Assembly (NCBI GenBank): GCA_016800925.1
Contig: JABCPU010000074.1
Span: 124,001 to 188,000, forward strand
Length of the DNA stretch: 64,000 bases
Direction of reading: 5' to 3'
Source of the DNA: Suillus spraguei
Taxonomy: Eukaryota; Basidiomycota; Agaricomycetes; Boletales; Suillaceae
The notes beneath the pieces were generated by a model. It saw nothing but the letters and a program-made list of their open reading frames with translations. It was not told where the DNA came from and searched no databases. The position numbers and the translations under genes were made by a program. Below are positions 1 to 11,964 of this stretch, one piece after another. Each line of letters opens with the position of its first letter. Position 1 is the stretch's first letter.

Positions 1-1110
1 GGATTTTATTTCCATTTCCAACGCCTGCTCTAGCCTCTGCTACCGCGACACGACTACACACTGCGTTCTCATATCCCTTTTGGTGTTTGACTTGATGTTG
101 ATTTATAACTTACTCAGCCGCCGGTGTACCACACGCACAATGGAGACAACACCCCCTGGTTCTCAAGCCTTCTCCATCAAAAATCACCCTTGCACTGTGA
201 GATATGGGGCTCCTTTAGAAGGTCCACATGTGTATTAGTGAATTTGGGCTCGAAGCGGGCGCTGCCTGTTAGTCATGTCGAGGGCGGAAGGACAGTATTG
301 GCAGGGACAGCGGGGGCATTAAGTGCCTGGGTTAGTCATGTCGAGGGCAGTATCGGTGGGGACGATGTGGGCGGAGTCTAGCGCCCTGGATCAGTCATGC
401 CGAGGAAGAATTGGACGATGAAGACATTCGGCGCGGGCTGGAAAAGCAGGGCACGGGAGGATTTTGGTCTTGGTTGCAGGGGGTGAACTTTTCCCTCAAG
501 TGTCTTTGCTCGAGGGGGTGTGTTGGATTATCAGGGGTCGAGGTACGAGCTCGACACTTATCGGGAATCTTCGGGATCGATGGCGCGTCAATGGCGCAAT
601 ATTACCGGGCGTCGGCAGCATGGTTTTAGTGTTGACTGGCATACATAAGGAGGTATTTTTCTGTAGGAGTACACTATGCGTTTGTCAGCGGGTTCACTGT
701 AAAACCTGAGTTGGTATTACTTCGCAGAACGTGTCCGAGACTTGCGTGCAACTCAACACACACGAGAATAACTTAATCGTACATAATCGATGTCAGAATC
801 GTCATCAACTTGTCAAGTTGGACTGTCACTATTTTGCCACAGGTTGTCTGAAACTGGGCCGAAAAAAAATATTAGGATGCAGCCGAGGCCAGGAAGCCAA
901 AAGGAATGCGAACACTCCTTTTTGGCTTCCTGTGCCGAAGGCACAACGGAGCGGACTAGTCTCATAGTATGGGAAGCACGCCCAGTGAATTGTTTGCGTA
1001 ACAAACCTTGCGTTGTGATGAATCTGATGATCTTTCTCAACTGGACAAAAAATCAGTATGGTTTTGTCACACTTTTTTTTAGTCTCGGGGCCAGAGTTTG
1101 GTTTTGAGAC
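1..1110. other. 5' flank without a supported gene
   Basis: No reading frame here has recognisable coding content or plausible splice structure. About 250-410 holds three loose copies, roughly 62 bp apart, of a motif resembling TAGTCATGTCGAGG. The right half (535-770) is a dispersed repeat listed separately. The stretch ends in the promoter of the gene whose coding region lies beyond the transposon pair. Confidence 0.5.
535..770 (+). repeat. Dispersed repeat, inverted partner at 18412-18630
   Basis: Read in reverse complement, 18412-18630 matches this stretch over about 220 bp. Shared landmarks are GAGCTCGACACT, ATTACCG.GCGTCGGCAGC, TTCACTGTAAAACCTG.GTTGGTATTACTT and CGTGTCCGAGACTTGCGTGCA, with scattered substitutions and small indels. 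No coding capacity is seen. It is probably an old non-autonomous repeat; I found no clear terminal repeats. Confidence 0.65.
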
Positions 1111-1111
1111 C

Positions 1112-1118
1112 TATAAAA
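1112..1118 (+). promoter_or_regulatory. TATA box stranded upstream of the transposon pair
   Basis: TATAAAA lies 46 bp before the first transposon end. If both elements and the extra target copies are removed, 1164 joins 15275, and the distance from this TATA box to the ATG at 15325 becomes about 105 bp, a normal promoter plus 5' leader. No other coding start lies nearby on this strand, so it most likely belonged to the YqcI/YcgG gene. That assignment is inference. Confidence 0.6.
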
Positions 1119-1157
1119 ACTCGATCAACATTACCAGACATTCCTCGTTACTTCGAC

Positions 1158-1164
1158 TTTCAAC
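1158..1164 (+). repeat. Target duplication TTTCAAC, left
   Basis: TTTCAAC directly precedes the element end CCCAGTG. The same seven bases recur between the two elements (8213-8219) and after the second (15268-15274). The preceding base differs (C here, element G at the others), so the shared length is exactly seven. Confidence 0.85.
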
Positions 1165-1215
1165 CCCAGTGAAAATCGACAATATTTAGGTAGATATGTG
1201 TAGATAGATATCTAA
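1165..1215 (+). repeat. Outer terminal inverted repeat of copy A
   Basis: It begins CCCAGTGAAAATCGACAA, followed by AGGTAGATAT and TAGATAGATA blocks. The inner end of the same element shares the first 18 bases and those later blocks, with short mismatched spacers, giving about 50 bp of imperfect repeat. A degraded echo, CCCCAATGAAAAAT, sits at about 1224-1238. Confidence 0.85.
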
Positions 1216-1503
1216 AAAATAAACCCCAATGAAAAATATCTACGTTCTTTGATATGATTCGCCAAATGAGACTTTTCGAGACGCAAAAAGAAAGAAATCG
1301 AGAAAAAATTTTGACGTTTAGATACGATTCTCGCTGTGTTTAGACATATCTCTGGCCTGCAAATCTATTCATTTAGCTTGAAAAAACAGATTGATATGCG
1401 TCCAATGGGAGAAAATGAGATTATCGTAGGGTATCGCTATCATTATGGAGGTAACCGTAGGTATCGCATCCTGCCCGCCCTGCCCGCCATCCCGCCCATT
1501 GCA

Positions 1504-3574
1504 TTACTCCTCGTCCGCATCATCGCCGGTACCACCCTCTTGAACGGCTCCAGACGAGGTGAGCTATAAACAGGTCGTTAGTATAAAAAGAAGTGTGATA
1601 CATAGTACCACGCACCTGTAGGACCGCTTTGTGCTTGTATACCTGTAGTATAGTAGTAGCAGACTCCATTAATAGTATGAAAATGACGTACCTGTTTGTC
1701 GGTGTTCGACAGACCGTTCCAGTACATCGCGAAGACACTCGCAGGATCTCTCTGATGTCCGTTCATTTGCCAGTTGAGAGCACAAAGGTTCCTAGCCTTA
1801 ATTAATATCACAATCACAAATAGAAGTTCTAGAACTCACCGTGCTGTGATCTTGGCGCTCACACGCATAGGCTTCGTGCTTGGCTGGCGCTTCTTGATGG
1901 CTTCGGGCCTACCTTTCAAGTCGATCATGATCGGTGTGGGCTTCTTATCGGCAGCCAGGAGTTCCACCTTCACAGCGAGAGAAGCAGTGTCGGTACTTGA
2001 AGGTCCGTCTGGTATAGAAACAGACGTAGAGCCATTGGATGGTGGTGTAATAGTGGTGGGAATGTCTCCAGAAGTCGAAGAAGTTGAAGAGTCGGTGGAA
2101 GTGGTAGGAACTTTCCTAGCGATCGGTTTGGGCCGAGGTTTCAAGACAAGATTAGAACTACGTCAATAGATCAGTAAGATGAATATGAAATAAATCAAGA
2201 CTTACAGCGGGTTTTTGACCTCTACAAGACTAGGTACCTCTTTTCCTTTATCGGTGCTGGGTGGTGGTGTTGGTTCACGGTCGAGTGAGGGGTGTCGCAG
2301 TGTGTCAGGTATCTGTAGACGGATCCATTAGCAAGCATTAATATTAAAAAAAAAACTTACCGCTTCATTGGTGCTAATAGTAGGAGGCTCGGTGACAGGC
2401 TCGGAGATTATATCTGAATCGATCCGTGCTCGCTTCTTTGTATGTTCCGCTTCGAGATCGTCGCCAGTGTCGCAGGTGTGCTTTTGAGGGATTGCCAAGG
2501 TGCTTGTATGTTCACCAGGCTCGGCCTTAACGCGCTTGCTGGCTTTCTTGCCCTTGACATGGTAGGTCGACCATTGAGAGTAATTGTCGGTCATCAGCTT
2601 CATTGCCTTCCAGTTGTCGGCACACAAACAAAATTCGATATACTCTTTGCGCAGAGTATGAATAAGCCACCGTAAGACTTGCAACGAGGCTTGGCCAATA
2701 GACACCGGTGCGAGGCCTTGGGATTGAAGTTGCCAGAAGCTTGAGAGCATATGATTGCGGATGCTCTTCGCGCGATCAGCCGAAACAGGCACGCCTTCTT
2801 CGTCCTGCAAGTAAGTACACGACACATTGATCCCTTGCGCCATGCGCCCAGATCCTCGAGATGTGCATCTAGAACTTTCGGGTTCAGCAGATGTGCTTTT
2901 CGGATATTGTGCCTGCCATTCCTTCTTCATCCATGATCGAATTGACGGATAGTCCTTCCGATCAAGTTCTCGATCGCATTCTTCAGCGACTATCTCGCCC
3001 ACTAACGAAGGTTTTTGATCATCGGAAATGATGTTTGAGGTGTCGCATGCGGATAGAGATGATGATGTCGATGCTACGGAGCTCGTGGAACCACGGATAT
3101 TCACAATAACATTCCTGTATTCGATATTTTCAGCGTATATGCGCATGTACTCAATAGATTTACTTACTGTAAAGCTTGGCAAGTGGAATTGAGGCCAGCA
3201 TTTCCGTTGATCAGCCTGAGTCTATCAGCCTGCAGACTGGCGACAGCGTGCTGTGATTCTGTGAGTTGCCATTTGAGTTGGGCAACTAAACTTGTGTCAG
3301 AGTCTTTGCATGCCAGCCGATCGTTTTCGAGAAGAGAATGAAGGCTATCTTGAAATAGCAGAGGCTTACCATGTGTTCGACATCAGTTTCTGATCTTCGA
3401 TGCATCAATGTAATTAATTTAACGACTCACACTACTAGCCATTGGGTCCTGCAAATGAAACATCTGGGCCTGGCTGGATCCAATATTCGGATCAAAGCCT
3501 GTTAACGACTGTGGATTAATTTGAGATAAGAGGTTGAGGTATCTGGTGGGTGAGGTTGTGTCGTCGAGTGACAT
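1504..3574 (-). CDS. CACTA-element coiled-coil protein, copy A
   Basis: Mirror image of the gene at 12858-14928; see that entry for exon structure. It differs from the other copy by one base, which changes an early residue (Gln here, Arg there, in the segment MFHLxDPM). It lies in the outer third of the element and is transcribed away from the acidic protein gene, with about 66 bp between their start codons. I recognise no domain. Confidence 0.7.
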
Positions 3575-3640
3575 GATGCGGTATGAGTTGAAGTCAAGAA
3601 AGGAAACTAACCAAAAACACACCAAGTCCGGACATCTGTA

Positions 3641-4467
3641 ATGCTACCACCACCCGTCCAAGATTTTCTGGACATATCATCAGATCCAGACCTTGATGGT
3701 TATCAAGCTGATACCAGGTGAGTCTTTGCTTCGTGATCTAGATCTAGATCTATTAATCTTATGTACTAGCATCAATACAAATGATTCCAACGACTCCACC
3801 CGTTCTAGCACACCCGTCATGACCTTGTCCGATGATTTCTTGCTGGATCCCGCCAATTGGACTTCTGATCCTCTCAGGGCGCGCCTGATGAGGCTAAGGG
3901 ATTTATTACAACAAGAGTAAGTTTTTATTTATTTCTATGACATTTTAATACAAGTTTAGTAGATCTACTCCTACTAAACCTACGCCTATCCTCCCCGTCG
4001 ACGACCCGAGCAGCATGACCGAGCCGGAGAGTGAACCTGAGATAGCTGCACCTACTCCTACCATCCCCATTGACGACCCAAGCAGCGTGACCGAGCCTGA
4101 GAGCGAACCCGAAAACCCACCCCAGCCTACCATACCGACTCCTACCCTGCCCGTCGATGATCCGAGCAGCGTGACAGAACCCGAAAGTGACCCGGAGGAT
4201 AAACTACCTGCTCCCCCTCCTCTGCAAAATGATCCGAGTAGTGTTACCGAACCCGAAAGTGAACCAGAAGACCAACTCATCAAGGGCGCAACTCCGGTTC
4301 CAAAAAAGAAGGGATTCTTTGACACACCAAGTCCCCCAGGGCCTGACTCACTTTATTGGAAGTACATTTCGCATGAAGAAGATGACAGATGGTATGATCG
4401 TTCAAAAACAGATGCCAGCTTTGATGCAGTGCGTCAGATGAGGCAAAAACTCAGAGACATTACTTAG
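3641..4467 (+). CDS. CACTA-element acidic repeat protein, copy A
   Basis: Three exons (3641-3717, 3770-3916, 3960-4467) give 243 residues. The frame stays open across both introns, which have GT..AG ends. The C-terminal half has four imperfect copies of DDPSSVTEPESEPE, spaced by proline- and threonine-rich linkers, then a basic patch KKKGFF and a charged tail. It is transcribed opposite to the transposase and converges on it. The role is unknown. By analogy with TnpA of plant CACTA elements, such accessory genes may encode end-binding or regulatory proteins, but no homology is claimed. Confidence 0.75.
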
Positions 4468-4589
4468 AAATGCACTGTATTGATTGTATGTATACATGAG
4501 CACGCTTAATGAAAACACTTTGATGGGATCAACTTCTCTCGGCCCATCAGCTTCTTTGTCCGCATCAGCTTCTCTCGTCCCATCAACTT

Positions 4590-7500
4590 CTAATCCTCGT
4601 CAGGTATGTCCACCTCGTTGATACCACCTATCGTTATAATATCCAAACCAGGGCGCTCAATAAGATAGAAAAGGGTACCGTCAATGCCCGGAAATTGATG
4701 AGGTACCATGGCTACCACTGATTGAATTGTAGAAACTTCAGTGAGTTTTAATGAAGCATCGCCGTGGTATTGACAGGCGAATACTGTGTGATATGAGCGC
4801 TGTAGAAGATCTTGATGGGGATCGCTATACTCCGAGACCATGGCGAAGGTTTTGCGCTGACCGTGGATCGTCATATTAAAGTAAAAGTAAACTTCCGCGA
4901 TCGCTGTATGTCCGTCGAGCAGTAACTATAAAATTTAAGTGTATTGATCAATGTACGAGATGATTTACAAATACCTTAACATTGCGAGCCATCCTTGGCT
5001 GTTTGGACATTGCTTGTTCCTTCCAAGCCGAGCGTGCAACCTGACCATTCGGCAGACGAAGGCGTGCCCACTTAGTTACTGGAGGTGCCGAAGGGATGTT
5101 GATGTCATTACTGGCGAGATACCTAAGTATAGTATCGGCTTCGCAAGGGCGTACCATGCGAGGGGTTCTTTCTCTTCGGCGAAGCAAGACATAGCCCAGA
5201 CCGACTTCTTCTGAACCTTTTGGGGAAGTAATTTCCGAAGGTTCTATAGCGGGGATGATGGCCTTGATGGCGTTGATTTGACAGCGTCGGATTGCACGTT
5301 TAGAGAGATTAGCATAGACCGATGAATTGTGAAGGCGGATTTCCTGCCCCAGATTGCCGATTGTGCGTTCCATAGTCCACTGAGAGGAACATATTGGTGG
5401 TCCCTTGTTCACAGTCTCGGGCCCTATATGTGTGAGAGAGTGAATCCACGGGCGAACGAAATGAAGGCGATCGATCCGAGATTGATAGTAGATTTCTTCG
5501 AATTCGTCGGCAAAGTTGAGAAGGTGCTGATGGCCATCAAGAAGTTCGGATTGGGATATGTGGTACTGTTGCATTAGGCGTAAACCTCGCGCAAGGTGGC
5601 AAAAGTTAGTCCAGTAGGGATCGGGGAGGATTCCATAGAGTGTTGCTGGTCCCATACCATAGAGATAGAGTAGCCACTCCCAGGCCTTGTAACCGCTGTG
5701 AATCTTCTCTGCAGGGTTACGAGGAGGGCGATCAAATGAACCTGGGAGGAATGGAGTTGCGTCAGATATAGTCGATCCATGCTTCTTCCAGGTTTCCTTA
5801 GTGAGAACGGCCCAGGCCCACAAGGCCTTGTCATCAGTGGGGTCCGATTGAAAGGCACCTCGCCATAGAGGGATAAGTAAATCTCCTGCATTGATAGCAG
5901 CAACATGCATGATGTCAGAGCCGAAAGCGAGGGGAACCAGTAGAATCCGGTTTGTATTGAAGCCGCAGAATATGCTTGGCTTGGTAATACCTGTGTCAAG
6001 TCTGGCCTGTTCATATTCCGCTGCATTGCGACAGCAGACAATGCGTTGCACGTTATCCGCATAGTTGAGTGATCCGGCTGGGGGAAGTTGATCGATCTAA
6101 ATATCAGGGTGATCCGTCGTGCCACAAGGTTGGCGCATTGCAGGATAATAGGTCGGAGCGCCCGGCTTATGACGTCCTGGTAGGCCACAGTAAAGTCTAC
6201 AGCCCATCTTACCATGATGGCCAACGAGGCCTGTTAAAAATGCCATGCCGGGTCCATCAGCGGTAGCTACAAATAGGAAAGGATTTGATGTGAATAATTT
6301 GTTGAGTGCAGCGTCCCAAATGGCCAGACCCTCAGTTTGAATTGCACGTAAGTGATGAAGTCCGGGGAACATGAAGGAATCGAGATTCTTTGGCTTCTTG
6401 GGTCCAGGAATGATACCGCCGGGCAGAACATACTTTTTTTGATAGCGTTCTTCAGGTGCATGATCGAAGAGCACCCAAATATAGACCCAGCAGTCCGACT
6501 GCTTGGATTCATATAGCTGGGCGCCATCAATTGAAAGCATGAGGACAGAGTCGCCTTCCTTGATTTGACCGGCCTGGCAGGCATCTAGGTATTGCTTGCC
6601 ATGAAGCACATCTTCATAGACGTCAGGGATGCCGCCACTTATTTCTAACTCCTCGAGGATTTTCTTGGTGCGCTCTTCTCGCCAACGCATCTTTTTTGCG
6701 TGATCAGGATGACGCCATAGAGCCTGTAACTGGGGACCAATGGGAAACATGTCGAATGTCTGTCGAGGGACCTTCTTTTGCGGGGTACTTCTCTTCTCAT
6801 CCCATCGATCTTCCCCACACCTTGGACATCGATCGAGATCGGTGAAGGGGCCTGTAAAGGCCAGGCACGTGTTGATGCACATGTCGTGCACGAGTGGGAC
6901 AACCCCACTGAGTTCAGAGGCGAGTTGCTTGACATGGTAGTGGCTATACACATCATCATCAGGGTGTCGTTCTGAAATGGCAGCGCGAATGAGGTCATAT
7001 GCCTTGATCGTTGTGTCGGCGAAAAAAAGCTTGAGGGACATGAGGAGATCGGGATCTGTGGTGTCTGGGAGCGCACGTGGTGGGTTTCGAAGACGATCGA
7101 GTGCTTCTGGAGGCAGATGGGCAAAGGAGTCATCCAGCGATGCTTGCCGGAGGGCTGTAATGAAAGACATGGCGTCTTGAGCATCCTGAAGACGCGCCAT
7201 GCGGTGAAGTTCGTCTAAGTCTTCATCAGTCCAGCCCATCGTTCGTGTCTCTGCTCCGTTCCCCTCTTCTCCGTTTTGATCGAGATCGTCGATATGATCA
7301 ATAGGGGCTGCCGGAGGTTGTTGGTCTGGCTGTGTGGCACCTTGAGAACCAAGAAGGTGGTCAGGATTCTGGGCCTCATCTGGAAGCGCCTCATCTGGAA
7401 GCGCCTTGTCAGGAAGGGACTCAAGTATGTTGTCATACTCGAGGCCATCATCATAGTGATAAAAATCTAGATAAAGTTGAAGTCTCGATCATGATCGAGT

Positions 7501-7934
7501 AGAAAGTCTCGTACCTTCGGTAGCGTCATCGGGCTTGGGGTCGGGCTGATCAGAAATATGTGAGTGAGCCTCTTAAATAAAATAAGACTTACATTGGCAG
7601 ATGAAGGTACTAGTTCTGGGCTCTCAGAACGTCCCTTTTTCTGAGTTCTGGGTCCCCCCCCATCGAGATCTTCCTGTGGCCTCTTGCTGGACGAGGATGC
7701 AGCTGGTGGAGTGGTATGTCGAAGATCTGGTGATGGGAGATCTGGTGCAATGCTAAGAGCGACCGGAGGAAGAAAGATTGATGCTAATCTGCTGGGCTTA
7801 TGTCTGAAGTAAGTAGCTTTGGAAACGCGTGAAGTTCGCCCGCCTGTTTTACGAAGACATGAACTACAGTCGCACACATGGATGATAGTGCCGTCGTCGA
7901 GTCTGTGCACTCCAGCTTGTAGTATGGAGTCCAT
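4590..7934 (-). CDS. Tnp2-type transposase with in-frame TAG, copy A
   Basis: Exact mirror of the gene at 8498-11842, described there. The exons are 7934-7593, 7545-7515, 7466-4975 and 4925-4590. The in-frame TAG is at complement 6097-6099. Transcription starts near the centre of the palindrome and runs outward, divergent from copy B, whose start codon is only 563 bp away. Confidence 0.85.
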
Positions 7935-7998
7935 GCAGATTCGGACTTAGTGATATTTGCGGTGCGACACTCGATCTGATCAAAGCTTCTGATCACAC

Positions 7999-8113
7999 AT
8001 TGCAAAGTTTGATTGAAATTTGCAAACAATTCGTTGCAAATTGCGCGTCATCTTTGCAGATTGTATTTTTTTTTGAGTTTGCAAAGTTTCTTTACACTTT
8101 GCACAAATTTGCA
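7999..8113 (-). repeat. Subterminal TTTGCA cluster, copy A inner end
   Basis: About seven TTGCA words (TTTGCAAA, TTTGCAGA, TTTGCACA and variants, mostly in one orientation) lie within about 115 bp of the inner end. Clustered short subterminal motifs are typical of CACTA elements, where they bind element-encoded proteins. The cluster also lies in the transposase promoter region. The mirror copy is at 8319-8433. Confidence 0.6.
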
Positions 8114-8162
8114 TTTTTTCTATCTCGAATTATTCAGATTGTTATCTATATCATTTGTTACT

Positions 8163-8269
8163 TAGCTATCTATCTAGGTATATCTACCTGTATTTTGTCG
8201 ATTTTCACTGGGTTTCAACCCCAGTGAAAATCGACAAAATACAGGTAGATATACCTAGATAGATAGCTA
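8163..8269. repeat. Palindrome centre: two inner TIRs around TTTCAAC
   Basis: Copy A ends ..TTTTCACTGGG at 8212 and copy B begins CCCAGTGAAAA.. at 8220. The only non-palindromic bases are the spacer TTTCAAC at 8213-8219, identical to the sequence at both outer flanks. With 7-kb arms and a 7-bp loop this DNA could extrude a cruciform. Confidence 0.9.
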
Positions 8270-8318
8270 AGTAACAAATGATATAGATAACAATCTGAAT
8301 AATTCGAGATAGAAAAAA

Positions 8319-8433
8319 TGCAAATTTGTGCAAAGTGTAAAGAAACTTTGCAAACTCAAAAAAAAATACAATCTGCAAAGATGACGCGCAATTTGCAACG
8401 AATTGTTTGCAAATTTCAATCAAACTTTGCAAT
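8319..8433 (+). repeat. Subterminal TTTGCA cluster, copy B inner end
   Basis: Mirror image of the cluster at 7999-8113. The two clusters and the four-way TIR centre together form a roughly 560-bp divergent control region between the two transposase start codons. Confidence 0.6.
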
Positions 8434-8497
8434 GTGTGATCAGAAGCTTTGATCAGATCGAGTGTCGCACCGCAAATATCACTAAGTCCGAATCTGC

Positions 8498-11400
8498 ATG
8501 GACTCCATACTACAAGCTGGAGTGCACAGACTCGACGACGGCACTATCATCCATGTGTGCGACTGTAGTTCATGTCTTCGTAAAACAGGCGGGCGAACTT
8601 CACGCGTTTCCAAAGCTACTTACTTCAGACATAAGCCCAGCAGATTAGCATCAATCTTTCTTCCTCCGGTCGCTCTTAGCATTGCACCAGATCTCCCATC
8701 ACCAGATCTTCGACATACCACTCCACCAGCTGCATCCTCGTCCAGCAAGAGGCCACAGGAAGATCTCGATGGGGGGGGACCCAGAACTCAGAAAAAGGGA
8801 CGTTCTGAGAGCCCAGAACTAGTACCTTCATCTGCCAATGTAAGTCTTATTTTATTTAAGAGGCTCACTCACATATTTCTGATCAGCCCGACCCCAAGCC
8901 CGATGACGCTACCGAAGGTACGAGACTTTCTACTCGATCATGATCGAGACTTCAACTTTATCTAGATTTTTATCACTATGATGATGGCCTCGAGTATGAC
9001 AACATACTTGAGTCCCTTCCTGACAAGGCGCTTCCAGATGAGGCGCTTCCAGATGAGGCCCAGAATCCTGACCACCTTCTTGGTTCTCAAGGTGCCACAC
9101 AGCCAGACCAACAACCTCCGGCAGCCCCTATTGATCATATCGACGATCTCGATCAAAACGGAGAAGAGGGGAACGGAGCAGAGACACGAACGATGGGCTG
9201 GACTGATGAAGACTTAGACGAACTTCACCGCATGGCGCGTCTTCAGGATGCTCAAGACGCCATGTCTTTCATTACAGCCCTCCGGCAAGCATCGCTGGAT
9301 GACTCCTTTGCCCATCTGCCTCCAGAAGCACTCGATCGTCTTCGAAACCCACCACGTGCGCTCCCAGACACCACAGATCCCGATCTCCTCATGTCCCTCA
9401 AGCTTTTTTTCGCCGACACAACGATCAAGGCATATGACCTCATTCGCGCTGCCATTTCAGAACGACACCCTGATGATGATGTGTATAGCCACTACCATGT
9501 CAAGCAACTCGCCTCTGAACTCAGTGGGGTTGTCCCACTCGTGCACGACATGTGCATCAACACGTGCCTGGCCTTTACAGGCCCCTTCACCGATCTCGAT
9601 CGATGTCCAAGGTGTGGGGAAGATCGATGGGATGAGAAGAGAAGTACCCCGCAAAAGAAGGTCCCTCGACAGACATTCGACATGTTTCCCATTGGTCCCC
9701 AGTTACAGGCTCTATGGCGTCATCCTGATCACGCAAAAAAGATGCGTTGGCGAGAAGAGCGCACCAAGAAAATCCTCGAGGAGTTAGAAATAAGTGGCGG
9801 CATCCCTGACGTCTATGAAGATGTGCTTCATGGCAAGCAATACCTAGATGCCTGCCAGGCCGGTCAAATCAAGGAAGGCGACTCTGTCCTCATGCTTTCA
9901 ATTGATGGCGCCCAGCTATATGAATCCAAGCAGTCGGACTGCTGGGTCTATATTTGGGTGCTCTTCGATCATGCACCTGAAGAACGCTATCAAAAAAAGT
10001 ATGTTCTGCCCGGCGGTATCATTCCTGGACCCAAGAAGCCAAAGAATCTCGATTCCTTCATGTTCCCCGGACTTCATCACTTACGTGCAATTCAAACTGA
10101 GGGTCTGGCCATTTGGGACGCTGCACTCAACAAATTATTCACATCAAATCCTTTCCTATTTGTAGCTACCGCTGATGGACCCGGCATGGCATTTTTAACA
10201 GGCCTCGTTGGCCATCATGGTAAGATGGGCTGTAGACTTTACTGTGGCCTACCAGGACGTCATAAGCCGGGCGCTCCGACCTATTATCCTGCAATGCGCC
10301 AACCTTGTGGCACGACGGATCACCCTGATATTTAGATCGATCAACTTCCCCCAGCCGGATCACTCAACTATGCGGATAACGTGCAACGCATTGTCTGCTG
10401 TCGCAATGCAGCGGAATATGAACAGGCCAGACTTGACACAGGTATTACCAAGCCAAGCATATTCTGCGGCTTCAATACAAACCGGATTCTACTGGTTCCC
10501 CTCGCTTTCGGCTCTGACATCATGCATGTTGCTGCTATCAATGCAGGAGATTTACTTATCCCTCTATGGCGAGGTGCCTTTCAATCGGACCCCACTGATG
10601 ACAAGGCCTTGTGGGCCTGGGCCGTTCTCACTAAGGAAACCTGGAAGAAGCATGGATCGACTATATCTGACGCAACTCCATTCCTCCCAGGTTCATTTGA
10701 TCGCCCTCCTCGTAACCCTGCAGAGAAGATTCACAGCGGTTACAAGGCCTGGGAGTGGCTACTCTATCTCTATGGTATGGGACCAGCAACACTCTATGGA
10801 ATCCTCCCCGATCCCTACTGGACTAACTTTTGCCACCTTGCGCGAGGTTTACGCCTAATGCAACAGTACCACATATCCCAATCCGAACTTCTTGATGGCC
10901 ATCAGCACCTTCTCAACTTTGCCGACGAATTCGAAGAAATCTACTATCAATCTCGGATCGATCGCCTTCATTTCGTTCGCCCGTGGATTCACTCTCTCAC
11001 ACATATAGGGCCCGAGACTGTGAACAAGGGACCACCAATATGTTCCTCTCAGTGGACTATGGAACGCACAATCGGCAATCTGGGGCAGGAAATCCGCCTT
11101 CACAATTCATCGGTCTATGCTAATCTCTCTAAACGTGCAATCCGACGCTGTCAAATCAACGCCATCAAGGCCATCATCCCCGCTATAGAACCTTCGGAAA
11201 TTACTTCCCCAAAAGGTTCAGAAGAAGTCGGTCTGGGCTATGTCTTGCTTCGCCGAAGAGAAAGAACCCCTCGCATGGTACGCCCTTGCGAAGCCGATAC
11301 TATACTTAGGTATCTCGCCAGTAATGACATCAACATCCCTTCGGCACCTCCAGTAACTAAGTGGGCACGCCTTCGTCTGCCGAATGGTCAGGTTGCACGC

Positions 11401-11842
11401 TCGGCTTGGAAGGAACAAGCAATGTCCAAACAGCCAAGGATGGCTCGCAATGTTAAGGTATTTGTAAATCATCTCGTACATTGATCAATACACTTAAATT
11501 TTATAGTTACTGCTCGACGGACATACAGCGATCGCGGAAGTTTACTTTTACTTTAATATGACGATCCACGGTCAGCGCAAAACCTTCGCCATGGTCTCGG
11601 AGTATAGCGATCCCCATCAAGATCTTCTACAGCGCTCATATCACACAGTATTCGCCTGTCAATACCACGGCGATGCTTCATTAAAACTCACTGAAGTTTC
11701 TACAATTCAATCAGTGGTAGCCATGGTACCTCATCAATTTCCGGGCATTGACGGTACCCTTTTCTATCTTATTGAGCGCCCTGGTTTGGATATTATAACG
11801 ATAGGTGGTATCAACGAGGTGGACATACCTGACGAGGATTAG
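8498..11842 (+). CDS. Tnp2-type transposase with in-frame TAG, copy B
   Basis: DDE/RNase H-fold transposase of the Tnp2 (CACTA/EnSpm) family that cuts and pastes the element. Exons 8498-8839, 8887-8917, 8966-11457 and 11507-11842 form 1,067 codons. The N-terminus has a Cys/His motif (HVCDCSSC..VSKATYFRH) typical of basidiomycete members. Then come CPRCGEDRW, PIGPQLQALWR, LSIDGAQLY with the first catalytic Asp, SDCWVYIWVLFD, ATADGPGMA with the second, and CRLYCGLPGRHKPG. After the stop follow FGSDIMHVAAIN, LPGSFDRPPRNPAEKI and CSSQWTMERTIGN. Codon 581 (10333-10335) is TAG in the same frame as the downstream half. No intron that would remove it keeps the conserved flanks, so the protein is truncated, or the codon is read through. 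Confidence 0.88.
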
Positions 11843-11964
11843 AAGTTGATGGGACGAGAGAAGCTGATGCGGACAAAGAAGCTGATGGGCCGAGAGAAGT
11901 TGATCCCATCAAAGTGTTTTCATTAAGCGTGCTCATGTATACATACAATCAATACAGTGCATTT

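Larger units (their letters stand above)
1165..8212 (-). mobile_element. CACTA-like (Tnp2) DNA transposon, copy A
   Basis: A 7,048-bp element bounded by imperfect terminal inverted repeats that begin CCCAGTGAAAATCGACAA. It carries a Tnp2 transposase (minus strand), an acidic repeat protein (plus) and a coiled-coil protein (minus). Every position p corresponds to 16432-p in copy B with no indel seen and one substitution (3450 versus 12982). Conserved Tnp2 motifs place it in the CMC (CACTA/EnSpm) superfamily. The 7-bp flanking duplication is longer than the 2-3 bp usual for CACTA. Confidence 0.92.

Noticed and set aside
1774..2169. Frame of 131 codons inside copy A, and its mirror at 14263-14658
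   Set aside because: It lies opposite the Ser/Thr/Pro-rich exon of the coiled-coil gene, whose splicing is consistent. It is an antisense shadow.
7999..8433. CRISPR-like or tandem repeat array
   Set aside because: The TTTGCA words are short, unevenly spaced and mirrored by the palindrome. They are subterminal transposon motifs in a eukaryotic genome.
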